NCBI GenBank assembly: GCA_021371935.1
Contig: JAJFVF010000012.1
Location: 241,909 to 305,908 of the forward strand
Reading direction: 5' to 3'
Origin: a bacterium
GTDB lineage: Bacteria > Armatimonadota > UBA5829
Length of the DNA stretch: 64,000 nucleotides
Below, piece after piece: positions 47,212-55,382 of the stretch. Below the pieces are notes generated by a model, which did no database searches, was not told where the DNA came from, and was given only the letters and a program-made list of their open reading frames with translations. Within the stretch, counting starts at the first letter, position 1; each line of letters opens with the position of its first letter. The position numbers and the translations under genes were made by a program.

Positions 47212-47440
47212 ACAACTTAGTCACATTTTGCGCCGAACCTGCCCGCCTCATCGCATTCGTACATGAGACGTGCAATTGGTTCACAAAGTTCCCTCAAAAT
47301 GCCCAGTGCGCGAATATAATACATACGCGCATTTTGTATCACATATTTTGAACTGTTATGCCATATGTTGTCGGTATAAATGGAGAGTTTTTTTACCCAT
47401 ATTAGGGGATTTTATCAGGGTAACTTGCGATAAAGATGTA

Positions 47441-47622
47441 AATTGCCGCCGCTGGTGATCAGCGGCGGCAATTGATTTCCTACCCTCACGGATAGTTGAA
47501 GCTTCCGCGCGAGGGCCAACATTCATGACCAAGGTGGTCGAAACGACCACAGGCTAAAATACTAACCTGCGCGGTCACCTCGTTGACTATGATCCATAAA
47601 GCCACCACCTCCTTCTTAGTCT
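47441..47622 (-). ncRNA. Putative small structured transcript with an 11-codon ORF
   Basis: From the promoter at 47629-47657 a transcript of about 180 bases would hold the ribosome site AAGGAGGTGG, an ORF (47597-47562: MDHSQRGDRAG), a GTGGTCG/CGACCAC hairpin, a CCCTC/GAGGG stem and a perfect 13-bp stem AATTGCCGCCGCT (47441-47453)/AGCGGCGGCAATT (47461-47473). The last has a short U tract after it and could terminate. No full gene lies downstream on this strand before greA, so this may be an sRNA, leader or small-protein gene. Confidence 0.45.
47562..47597 (-). CDS. 11-residue ORF with very strong ribosome site
   Basis: ATG at 47597, TAG at 47562-47564, product MDHSQRGDRAG. AAGGAGGTGG stands seven to eight bases upstream. 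Such a perfect site before so short an ORF suggests a leader peptide or small protein, but nothing in the sequence gives a function. Confidence 0.4.
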   Translation of the reverse strand: MDHSQRGDRAG

Positions 47623-47628
47623 AAAGTC

Positions 47629-47657
47629 AGTATACCTCCGAGTTTTCACTGTGTCAA
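47629..47657 (-). promoter_or_regulatory. Near-consensus promoter of the small transcript
   Basis: TTGACA (47657-47652), 17-base spacer, TATACT (47634-47629) on the minus strand; one of the best promoters in the window. Confidence 0.8.
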
Positions 47658-47877
47658 ATTGAATTTGGCAAGCAAATTTGCATTTAGTTGACAAATACCA
47701 GGCTGACGGGATGACAATTATCTATGAAACAACTTGGATGCAAGACCATCCGGCGCGGTCACTTCCTCGGCAGCAACCGGTATCGAACGCAAAGCAGTTG
47801 GCGCCTCCAACGTGAGTGTGCTTTCGGCGAAATATCCCAAAGCCCTTATGAAGCATGGGATCCATCATACATAATAG

Positions 47878-49158
47878 CTACTTCACTATGTCGACTACCC
47901 TGCGCTCGACTCTCGCCTGATCTGCCCCGAACCCTATCAAGTGGCCATAGATAGAATCTTCGAGGCTGGTGCATGAGATCGAACGCGGCTCACCCAACAA
48001 GGTACGCACGAAGTCGCCCACAAGGCGCAGGTCTCCGCCGCCATGTGGATCGTTGGTCACTTCCGTCTTGACCCTTTCTTCCGACCATTCGTGTCCCTTG
48101 CGAGCATCGGGGTGGCGCACCACAAAATATCCGTCTTCCATCACACCTTGTATCTCGCCCTTAGTGCCGATCAGGTGCATGGACCTGCATGGGCGTGATG
48201 TGCCGCCGGTCATATTGTGAGATGCAGTGGAGCCGTCCGAAAATTCAATTGCGACACTCTGGTGGTCGACCACATCGTTGTCACAGCGCCACACGCACCT
48301 CCCGTGCGGATTGTCCGTTGCCAGCGACTTCATCCAGTTTTCTTCATTCTGTTCCTGATCCTCTATGCCTTGCCAGGCATAAAAGCCCCATATACCCTGC
48401 TCGATATAGTTCTTCTTTGCCGAGTATGGGCAGGTCTTTTCGATCTTACAGTCCACCACGCAGCGCTCACCAGAGCCTTCGGGTGCATTCTCACGCTTGA
48501 ACTGCATCAGGCTGCCGAAACTTGCCACAGCTTTTGGCGCGACCCCGCTTTTCATCCATGTGATGAGGTCCAGGTCATGGCAGCATTTGGACATCAGCAT
48601 CGTGCTGCCGTATTCGAGCCGGTTCCACTTGCCGCGCACGAATGCCGTGGCCATATGGTGATAGCTGACGTTCTCCGCAGTCATCATGCTGACGATGTCG
48701 CCTATATCTCCCGCGGCGACTATCTCGCGTATCTTTGCATAAAATGGCGCGTATCTGAGCACATGACAGATCATCACAGTGCTGGAGCACTCTTTGGCTA
48801 CCGCATAAAGCTGCCTGACTTCCGCCTCGCTGGTGGCTATCGGCTTTTCCAGGAGCATGTCATAGCCCACTTTGAGCAGAGGTATCGCTGTGGGCACATG
48901 CTGGAGGTCCATTGTGCCGTTTATGACAGCATCGGCCGACTGTCCTTTTTCTGCAAGCTCATCTGCGGATTCAAAGCACATGTCCGATCCAAAACCGAAG
49001 AGTTCAGCGGCCTGCGCCCGACGATATTCGTTCGGGTCGGCCACACCGACTATCTTCAGTTCATCAGGATGTTGGAGCGAATATTTGGAGTATGCGATGC
49101 TGCGGTGTCCCGCGCCTACTATTACAGCCGTGATCGGCTTGTTCTTTGTTGCCGGCAA
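47878..49158 (-). CDS. Gfo/Idh/MocA-family oxidoreductase
   Basis: A 426-aa protein with an N-terminal Rossmann fold (VIVGAGHRSIAYSKYS) and the EKP motif (LLEKPIATS) that gives the catalytic Lys. The C-terminal domain has YGSTMLMSKCCHDLDLITWM. A cysteine-containing segment (CVVDCKIEKTCPYSAKK) is unusual. Such enzymes oxidise or reduce sugars or inositols with NAD(P). It starts at TTG 49158 with AGAGGT seven bases upstream. Substrate unknown. Confidence 0.88.
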   Translation of the reverse strand: MPATKNKPITAVIVGAGHRSIAYSKYSLQHPDELKIVGVADPNEYRRAQAAELFGFGSDMCFESADELAEKGQSADAVINGTMDLQHVPTAIPLLKVGYDMLLEKPIATSEAEVRQLYAVAKECSSTVMICHVLRYAPFYAKIREIVAAGDIGDIVSMMTAENVSYHHMATAFVRGKWNRLEYGSTMLMSKCCHDLDLITWMKSGVAPKAVASFGSLMQFKRENAPEGSGERCVVDCKIEKTCPYSAKKNYIEQGIWGFYAWQGIEDQEQNEENWMKSLATDNPHGRCVWRCDNDVVDHQSVAIEFSDGSTASHNMTGGTSRPCRSMHLIGTKGEIQGVMEDGYFVVRHPDARKGHEWSEERVKTEVTNDPHGGGDLRLVGDFVRTLLGEPRSISCTSLEDSIYGHLIGFGADQARVERRVVDIVK

Positions 49159-49227
49159 TTTTTAACCTCTTTTTGGATGAATGCTACAGTAAATGGTAGC
49201 ACTTAATCGGCAATCTCACAATGGCTG

Positions 49228-49827
49228 CTATGTCAGGTCATATGCTCTGGCGCCGACATAATACCTCTTGTAAAAGTTCTCCTTAAGGCTGTCGATCTTG
49301 ACCCCGGACATTGGGTTTGAGGCGTGGATAAATACGCATGAAGCCAGTATAAGCCCTACATGACTGACATAGCCCTTCTTAATGTCGAAGAAGACCAGGT
49401 CGCCTGTCTCCCAATTGCCGGCTTTGACCGGTTTGCCTGCCCTATACTGCTGGCGGGCGGTCCTGGGGATTTTTACTCCCATCTGTTTGTAGACATAGCG
49501 TGTAAAGCCGGAGCAGTCGAATGCGCTGGGTGTGGTCCCTCCCCATCTATAAGGCGTGCCCAGATATTGGAGAGCAGTTTTCTTAAGTTCCATCCTGGGG
49601 TCCATCGCTTGGTTTTCTTCTGAGGAGATGATTTGGTCTGTGTCGGAATCAAGTGTGAGTATGATCTCACCGGGCGATTCGTTGTTGTCGACAGGTTCCT
49701 GTTTGGCAGTTGACTGTTCGGAAGCGGCAGAGACCGGGTGTTTTTTAGCGGCTGGTGATGATGTTGCAGCAAATGCGAGGATTTGGACCACGAGTGCTGC
49801 AATGGTCCATGTCTTGACGTTACGCAT
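49228..49827 (-). CDS. NlpC/P60-family secreted cell-wall hydrolase
   Basis: A 199-aa exported protein: signal peptide (VKTWTIAALVVQILAFAATSSPA), a low-complexity linker, then the NlpC/P60 peptidase with Cys105 (FDCSGFTRY), His156 (VSHVGLI) and His168 (VFIHAS). It cuts gamma-D-Glu-diamino acid or related bonds in peptidoglycan. ATG at 49827 is preceded by GGAGG at twelve bases. Repeat B lies upstream. Confidence 0.9.
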   Translation of the reverse strand: MRNVKTWTIAALVVQILAFAATSSPAAKKHPVSAASEQSTAKQEPVDNNESPGEIILTLDSDTDQIISSEENQAMDPRMELKKTALQYLGTPYRWGGTTPSAFDCSGFTRYVYKQMGVKIPRTARQQYRAGKPVKAGNWETGDLVFFDIKKGYVSHVGLILASCVFIHASNPMSGVKIDSLKENFYKRYYVGARAYDLT

Positions 49828-49917
49828 ATTGAGAAGCGTCCTCCTTGGTTTTCCACGCTTCCCACCGCGCCTTTTTGAACCATTTGCGGTCCCATCACCG
49901 CCCAAAGGAGTGCGGTC

Positions 49918-49983
49918 AGCCCGTAGCATAATACGGGCTCCGAGAGCATTATTCACACTCCTCGTGAATAATGCAGGTTAGGC
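49918..49983 (-). repeat. Double-hairpin dispersed repeat, copy B
   Basis: AGCCCGT (49918-49924)/ACGGGCT (49933-49939) and GCATTATTCAC/GTGAATAATGC (49946-49974) reproduce the two hairpins of copies A and C, the first one shortened. Confidence 0.75.
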
Positions 49984-50089
49984 GCCTCTTCCTCTTTAAG
50001 TAATGCTCATTAAGGATGAGTCTGTCACAATTACATGAGCAATGCTAACATGAGTCAAATCTTAAGTAAAGCAGACGGCCGACAAAAAA

Positions 50090-51829
50090 TTAGTCGTCCA
50101 ACCCCATCTTTTTGTCGATCTTTACCTTTTCTGCCTGATGCTCTCGCTCCATCTCGGCCTCGGAAAGCCTCCCGGTTAGCCATGCCTGATTGGCAGGGAA
50201 ATTGTCGGGGTTTAGGTGCACATTATAGAAATGCCAGACCACTATGGCGAGCACTGCCAGCAGAGCTTCATCGCTGTGGGCGATAAGCGCCACCGACTGC
50301 GCAATTGCAGGCAGACGGTTTCCAATCTGGACGGGAAACCACAATATCAGCCCCGAGATTATCATGACAGGCACACCCCACCACACGGCAAAGTAGTCGA
50401 ACTTCTCTCGAAAGCTGAACCGGTCATATTCGGGGCGTTTTATATTGCCGGACAAGCCAAATCTGATCGTCACTATAAGGTCGGTAAAGTCCTTTCTGGT
50501 CGGCCACATACTCCATGATTTGAATGAAAAGCCTGTTCTTTTCCATTGCACAAGCAGGTATATGCAGTGCCAAACCCAGACGAGTACCAACCCCATTGCT
50601 CCCACTCTGTGCGCAATACGCGCTCCCTCGAAACCGCTGAATAGAGAGTTAAGGTGACTGGTCCAACCGACATCGGCATATCTGAGCGGCATGCCTGTGA
50701 GCACCAGTATCGTGAAACTCAGGGCAAGCAACATGTGCTGGAGCCTCTGGGACAGTGTGAAACGCTCATAATATCGTTTGGGTCTCTTTTCAGGGATACG
50801 TCTGGTCTTGATGAGGTAGGCTATAAATGCCGATGCCAGCAGGACTGCCCACAGTGTCCATGCCCACTTCGCGGCCCTTGTGTTGAGTGACGCCGTCAGA
50901 ACGCCGGTGACAAGCGAATAAAAGCTCAGTGCGATGAGCGTGGCTGATAATCTGCCCGATCTTGGGCAGCAGTTTCTGCAGAAAACTTTTTTCCTGAGGT
51001 CGAGAGTGATCATTGCGACCAGGCCAAGCATCACCACCCATGTCAGCATGTGGAAAAGCTGCCTTTCCGCTCTCAATAAAGCGGACTGCTCGATCTCAAT
51101 CTGTAGATGATTTGCGCCTGACGCTGCAAAATTGAACCTTGCTCCGGGGTGGCATTTTCGGCATGTCCCGGCAACGTTGGCAGTGCTTGTGGGCGAGCCT
51201 TTGGCATCCGGCGAGAGTACATGGTGGCTGTCATGACAATCGACGCATGTGGCTGTGCCCATTTTGGCATCATGCATCAGTGCTTTGCCGTGATAGCTGC
51301 ACTCATATGAGGACACTGCGTTGGGCTTTACGCCGTAATGCCTCATCAGCTTTTTATCATTGTGGCAGCCTGTGCACATCGATAACTGACGACTTCGGGT
51401 CATCTTATGACCACGTGAGTGAGGATAGCCTTTATGGCATGAAGTGCATCTCGGATGGTCGCCATGATGCTTGTTCGGCCTTCCATGGACACTCGATCTT
51501 ACCTCGCCGGCTATATCCGGGTGGCATGAGTCGCAAACGGCATCGGATGGCTTTGTAATATGCTTTGCGTTAATAGTATGGCTTTTGATCGGATGGCAGA
51601 AGAGACACTGGCTTGTCTGTGGGTCCGGCTTGAACGAGCCGGTGTTAAAATGGAGTGAACGCGCGTTTGCATCGACATCATGGCAATCGCCACATGTCTT
51701 TTTGATGCTGGCCTGGGCTGTCTTTGAGGGGTCGATAATGTCCCCGTTTGAGTTTTTTAGCCTTATCCCCTGGCCGAAGACCGGCGTGATAGCAAGGAGG
51801 GCAAAGACTATTATAAGAGCGTGTGTCAC
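50090..51829 (-). CDS. Heptaheme cytochrome c fused to cytochrome b-type membrane domain
   Basis: A 579-aa protein. A signal peptide is followed by seven CxxCH heme c sites (starting near residues 46, 75, 99, 128, 152, 195 and 223); an eighth place (CSYH near 177) lacks the second Cys. About seven membrane helices follow (from about 259), with His residues suited to b-hemes (LQHMLLAL, AHRVGAMG, WHCIYLL, VWHFYNVHL). It could pass electrons from the quinone pool to periplasmic or outside acceptors, like NrfH- or DmsE/MtrA-linked systems. No terminal reductase gene is next to it. Start is GTG 51829 with a weak site. Confidence 0.85.
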   Translation of the reverse strand: MTHALIIVFALLAITPVFGQGIRLKNSNGDIIDPSKTAQASIKKTCGDCHDVDANARSLHFNTGSFKPDPQTSQCLFCHPIKSHTINAKHITKPSDAVCDSCHPDIAGEVRSSVHGRPNKHHGDHPRCTSCHKGYPHSRGHKMTRSRQLSMCTGCHNDKKLMRHYGVKPNAVSSYECSYHGKALMHDAKMGTATCVDCHDSHHVLSPDAKGSPTSTANVAGTCRKCHPGARFNFAASGANHLQIEIEQSALLRAERQLFHMLTWVVMLGLVAMITLDLRKKVFCRNCCPRSGRLSATLIALSFYSLVTGVLTASLNTRAAKWAWTLWAVLLASAFIAYLIKTRRIPEKRPKRYYERFTLSQRLQHMLLALSFTILVLTGMPLRYADVGWTSHLNSLFSGFEGARIAHRVGAMGLVLVWVWHCIYLLVQWKRTGFSFKSWSMWPTRKDFTDLIVTIRFGLSGNIKRPEYDRFSFREKFDYFAVWWGVPVMIISGLILWFPVQIGNRLPAIAQSVALIAHSDEALLAVLAIVVWHFYNVHLNPDNFPANQAWLTGRLSEAEMEREHQAEKVKIDKKMGLDD

Positions 51830-52027
51830 GTTTTAATTTACCCATCTCTACCATAATGAAATCAGGGCTAAAGGTCAAGGTATACTTCAACTCCAACTAA
51901 TATAATTCATTTATCGCCTTATGCTTCAAGAGGTTCAGCCTGCCAATCCGCTTATGCAATTTATAATAGTTTTGATTCCGCGCGACTTTTGCGGTTCCGA
52001 ATGCAGCATTAATATCGGAGGAACATG

Positions 52028-53644
52028 ATGACAACTGATAAACCCGACATTGATCTCGTAAGATCGGCACAACAGGGTGAACGCACGGCGTTTGATGAGT
52101 TGGTGCGCAGGTATCGGAGTGCGGTATTTGGGATCGCCTATTCAAAGCTTGGAGATTTTGAGGCCGCCAGAGATGCCGCACAGGACACATTCGTTCATGC
52201 GTTTTTGGACCTGCAGACTCTGCGAGATCCTCAGAAATTCGGCAGTTGGCTCTGCTCGATTACCGTCACGGCCGCATTAGGCGCAATTCGCCGCAGGCGT
52301 AATTACTTTTCCCTGGATGATCCCAATGCACAGGATCAGCCAAGCGGCGAACCAAGCCCGCAGGAGGCTGCGGAGCGTTCTGAAAATGCATGCAGGGTGC
52401 ATCAGGCTCTTGCCGGGCTGCCGGAGAATTACAGGCTTCCAATCATCCTCCACTATGTCGATGGCTACTCGCACGATGAGATAGCCAACATTCTGACGTC
52501 GTCGGTATCATCCGTGAAAAACAGACTGTATCGTGCCAGGCATCATTTGAGAAAGGAGATGCTTGTGGAAGTTGAAAGAAGTCTTAAAGACGAACGGTGC
52601 TCAAATGCCAAAGATATCTGCGTCATTATACAGTGGTTTGGGAAGCAGTGCTCATGCCGCTGCCGTCACTGTCTTCTAAATAGTGGCAGCAGACTCAGCG
52701 GCGTATCATTTGACAGGATGAAGGCGCTTGGTAAGAAATTTCTGCGCTGGAGGGATGCGCACAGCTTTGATGACCTTGCAATAGACATCATTACAGGTTA
52801 TTCATGCGATTCCTCCGAGGATATTGAGGGCAGACTGTTTTGTAAAGCCGCGGGAGCTACAAACTGGTCATACCTGCCCACAAATGGAATGGAACTCAGA
52901 ACGAAGACGGAACTTGAACAATATCTGCTCGCCCGCAAAGAGATGGGCATTACCACAGTCGGCATCACTTTCTATGGCATGAAAGATTTCCACGATAAAT
53001 GGGCAGGCCGCAGCGGCGACTGGGACTACACAATGCTTATCGCCAAGACAGCGGCGGAGCTTGGCCTGAAGCGCCAGGAGACCATCTTCCTCTCGAAAAA
53101 AGGAGTTGACGGCATCCCATCTCTTGTGGAATTGCTCGATCAGATTGCCGGTATGACCGGGCGGTGTATATGCCCATGGGACTATCGCGGCCGCGGCAAG
53201 CACCTGGAAGACGAGCGGGTGCTGGACGTGCAAGTCAAGGCACTGCCTGAGAATGTGCTCCGATATATAAACCAAGGCATCAACAACCGAGGGCGATGCT
53301 ATCTGTCGGAGGGCGAGTGGGTATCTGCGATTGAGGCGGGTAAGTATCCCCGCAAAGACAGGCGAGTCTATCTCATCAGCGTATGGCCGGACAATATAGA
53401 ATGGTTGGAATCAGCAGATTGCGATAGTATTCTCCAAAAAATGCGTGATGAAGATGAGCAGCTTCATACTGCGATACCGTCGCTGCCGACACTTGCACGG
53501 CTGTATGGAAAAAAGTCTGGGAAGCGAATCTATTGGGTGCGCGACCTTGAATGGAAATGGATCGATTTATATCTTAAGGAACACCCTCAGATCGACCCTA
53601 CGGGAAGATTTGACGACCTGGATTGCGTGATTTTATGTCACTAG
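52028..53644 (+). CDS. ECF sigma factor fused to a radical-SAM-like domain
   Basis: A 538-aa protein. Residues about 8-90 are sigma region 2 (FGIAYSKLGDFEAARDAAQDTFVHAFLDLQTLRDP) and about 120-180 region 4 (GLPENYRLPIILHYVDGYSHDEIANIL, SVSSVKNRLYRARHHLRKE). The next part opens with a CxxxCxxC motif at about Cys208/212/215 (QCSCRCRHC), as in radical SAM enzymes, and continues with a barrel-like region (TTVGITFYGMKDFHDKW, YTMLIAKTAAELGL, ETIFLSKKGVDGIPSLVELLDQI). The region 2/4 part resembles the sigma-PheS fusion. The second ATG (52028) has GGAGG six bases upstream. No anti-sigma neighbour. The Cys cluster could alternatively bind zinc. Confidence 0.75.
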   Translation: MTTDKPDIDLVRSAQQGERTAFDELVRRYRSAVFGIAYSKLGDFEAARDAAQDTFVHAFLDLQTLRDPQKFGSWLCSITVTAALGAIRRRRNYFSLDDPNAQDQPSGEPSPQEAAERSENACRVHQALAGLPENYRLPIILHYVDGYSHDEIANILTSSVSSVKNRLYRARHHLRKEMLVEVERSLKDERCSNAKDICVIIQWFGKQCSCRCRHCLLNSGSRLSGVSFDRMKALGKKFLRWRDAHSFDDLAIDIITGYSCDSSEDIEGRLFCKAAGATNWSYLPTNGMELRTKTELEQYLLARKEMGITTVGITFYGMKDFHDKWAGRSGDWDYTMLIAKTAAELGLKRQETIFLSKKGVDGIPSLVELLDQIAGMTGRCICPWDYRGRGKHLEDERVLDVQVKALPENVLRYINQGINNRGRCYLSEGEWVSAIEAGKYPRKDRRVYLISVWPDNIEWLESADCDSILQKMRDEDEQLHTAIPSLPTLARLYGKKSGKRIYWVRDLEWKWIDLYLKEHPQIDPTGRFDDLDCVILCH

Positions 53645-53670
53645 ACTGGCTATTGCCCGTTTGCTTCATA

Positions 53671-54585
53671 TCACTTTTCGAACTCGCGCATCCAGCTATC
53701 CAGTATCCTCTTATCTGAAAAGCCCTTGAGGTTCATGGCAGAGGCTGTCTCATCATTAACATCATGCTGCCTGACTGCACCGATAAGTTCGGACTCCAAA
53801 ATTTCGACCCCCATATCCTGTGCCTGCTGCTTGATGAACGAGTATACATCCCACATACTCACCAAGTGCGGCTGAGTAATGTTCATGGAGACCTGTGCAA
53901 TGTCGCGTGACTTCAGATATACACCTATTGCCTTCACTCCGGGCATGGCTCTGCCTGAGTCTCTCAGATGCCTGATCTTGGCTGCAATAGCTTTGGCTGC
54001 GGTGATGTCATTGCTCTTAAGGTTGACGTTATATGCTATCAATGGACCCCGTGCGCCGACCACTGTCGCACCTGCCGTCGGATGGACATGGTTCGGGCCG
54101 ACATCAGGCTTACGGCCATCCGTAAGGCCATGCTCTCTCAAGGCTTCAAAACCACCTCTGCGGATATCGGATAAGTTCACACATTCACTTCTCAGCGCAC
54201 ACTGCTCATAGAAATAGACAGGAATATCAAGGCTGTTCGCTATATCCCGGCCAATGGCATGACCGAGATCGACAGCCTCGTCCATGGTCATCTCGTCCAG
54301 CGGAACCACCGGCACCACGTCCATCGCGCCTATCCGCGGGTGGCCGCCTGTATGTCTGTTCAAATCTATCAGTTTGACTGCTGCACGCGCTCCAGCAAGA
54401 ACAGACTTATGGATATCGTCCGGCCTGCCTATGAAGGTCACCACCGAGCGGTTGTGATCGGCGTCCATGGAATAATCGACTATCTTTACGCCGGACGCCT
54501 TATCTATCGCTTCGGCTATCTTTGTCACGACCTCTGCACGACGACCTTCACTGAAATTTGGAACGCACTGAATAAGTTTTGGCAC
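53671..54585 (-). CDS. ftcD: Glutamate formimidoyltransferase
   Basis: A 304-aa single-domain transferase: QCVPNFSEGR, SMDADHNRSVVTFIG, DLNRHTGGHPRIGAMDVVPVVP (catalytic His), GPNHVHPTAGATVVGAR and LIAYNVNL. It moves the formimino group of formimino-Glu to tetrahydrofolate in histidine breakdown. The cyclodeaminase domain is absent. GTG at 54585 has GGAGG eight bases upstream. Next to panD and a methyltetrahydrofolate-dependent fusion, so folate metabolism may be linked. Confidence 0.92.
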   Translation of the reverse strand: MPKLIQCVPNFSEGRRAEVVTKIAEAIDKASGVKIVDYSMDADHNRSVVTFIGRPDDIHKSVLAGARAAVKLIDLNRHTGGHPRIGAMDVVPVVPLDEMTMDEAVDLGHAIGRDIANSLDIPVYFYEQCALRSECVNLSDIRRGGFEALREHGLTDGRKPDVGPNHVHPTAGATVVGARGPLIAYNVNLKSNDITAAKAIAAKIRHLRDSGRAMPGVKAIGVYLKSRDIAQVSMNITQPHLVSMWDVYSFIKQQAQDMGVEILESELIGAVRQHDVNDETASAMNLKGFSDKRILDSWMREFEK

Positions 54586-54686
54586 AACAAACGCCTCCAA
54601 AGACTTATTCGATCAACATCAGCGTCTCACCTCTCGCATCTCGCCCCCCAATTTGATATACTATTAGCAGAAATTGGAGCTATGAA

Positions 54687-55034
54687 TTGAAACTATTAAC
54701 CATTTGCAAAGGAAAGATACACAGAGCCACCGTCACGCAGTGCGACGTAGACTACGTCGGCAGCATTACTGTCGATCAGGACCTGCTGGACGCGGCTGAT
54801 ATAGTCGACGGCGAGCTTGTTCACATCTGGAATATCAATAACGGCGAACGGCTGGAGACATATGCCATCCCCGCCGAAAGAGGCAGCGGCGTGGTATGCC
54901 TTAATGGTGCCGCAGCCAGAAGGTGCAGTGTAGGCGATAAGGTAATTATCGCGGCATTTTGCCTGACCGATGAACCGGTACAACGCAAAGTAGTGCTGGT
55001 CGACGAACACAACAAGATAGTCAGCAGGATATAA
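54687..55034 (+). CDS. panD: Aspartate 1-decarboxylase
   Basis: A 115-aa PanD with the self-cleavage site Gly25-Ser26 (YVGSITVD), giving the pyruvoyl group, plus [32 protein letters not shown]. It makes beta-alanine for pantothenate and CoA. TTG at 54687 has GGAG eight bases upstream; an ATG five bases upstream is closed by a TGA. First of a three-gene run. Confidence 0.95.
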   Translation: MKLLTICKGKIHRATVTQCDVDYVGSITVDQDLLDAADIVDGELVHIWNINNGERLETYAIPAERGSGVVCLNGAAARRCSVGDKVIIAAFCLTDEPVQRKVVLVDEHNKIVSRI

Positions 55035-55037
55035 CCA

Positions 55038-55373
55038 ATGCTCAAATTTCTACTCTATGTGCTGCGCTGGCAGCTTTCAACCCCGATCCTTTATCCTATA
55101 GTGCACACATTCGGTTCGGGTTTCTGGTCTGTTGCACTGGCGAACCTGATCGGAGCAAGCATATTCTTTTGGGTCGACCGGTTTATCTTCGGCGCAAAGG
55201 TCCAGGAATGGGAGTTCATGCAGATCGGCAGATGCCATGACTGCGGCAAATACACTGCTGTAAGGCGACTGCGCTACGATCCTCGCGGATACGACCGCCG
55301 TGACGATCCTGATCCCGAGTTCAGATGCTCCGAGTGCAGCAAAAAGAAACTCAAGCAGCTTGGCATCGGATAG
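55038..55373 (+). CDS. Small membrane protein with zinc-ribbon tail
   Basis: A 111-aa protein: two membrane-prone stretches (LSTPILYPIVHTFGSGFWSVAL, LIGASIFFWVDRFIF) and a C-terminal cysteine pair set (CHDCGKYTAVRRL, CSECSKKK) that should form a zinc ribbon. It starts 4 bases after panD and 10 bases before the methyltransferase gene. Family not recognised. Confidence 0.65.
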   Translation: MLKFLLYVLRWQLSTPILYPIVHTFGSGFWSVALANLIGASIFFWVDRFIFGAKVQEWEFMQIGRCHDCGKYTAVRRLRYDPRGYDRRDDPDPEFRCSECSKKKLKQLGIG

Positions 55374-55382
55374 GAGCTGATT

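Noticed and set aside
47297-47337. CAAAATG...CATTTTG palindrome upstream of greA
   Set aside because: It lies upstream of the greA promoter and is A/T-rich; resemblance to the lysS leader (AAAATGCCCAG) may be chance.
47270-47458. 62-aa ORF on the plus strand
   Set aside because: No ribosome site; overlaps A/T-rich palindromes upstream of greA.
47356-47550. 64-aa ORF on the minus strand
   Set aside because: It reads through the perfect 13-bp hairpin and has no ribosome site; composition is not protein-like.
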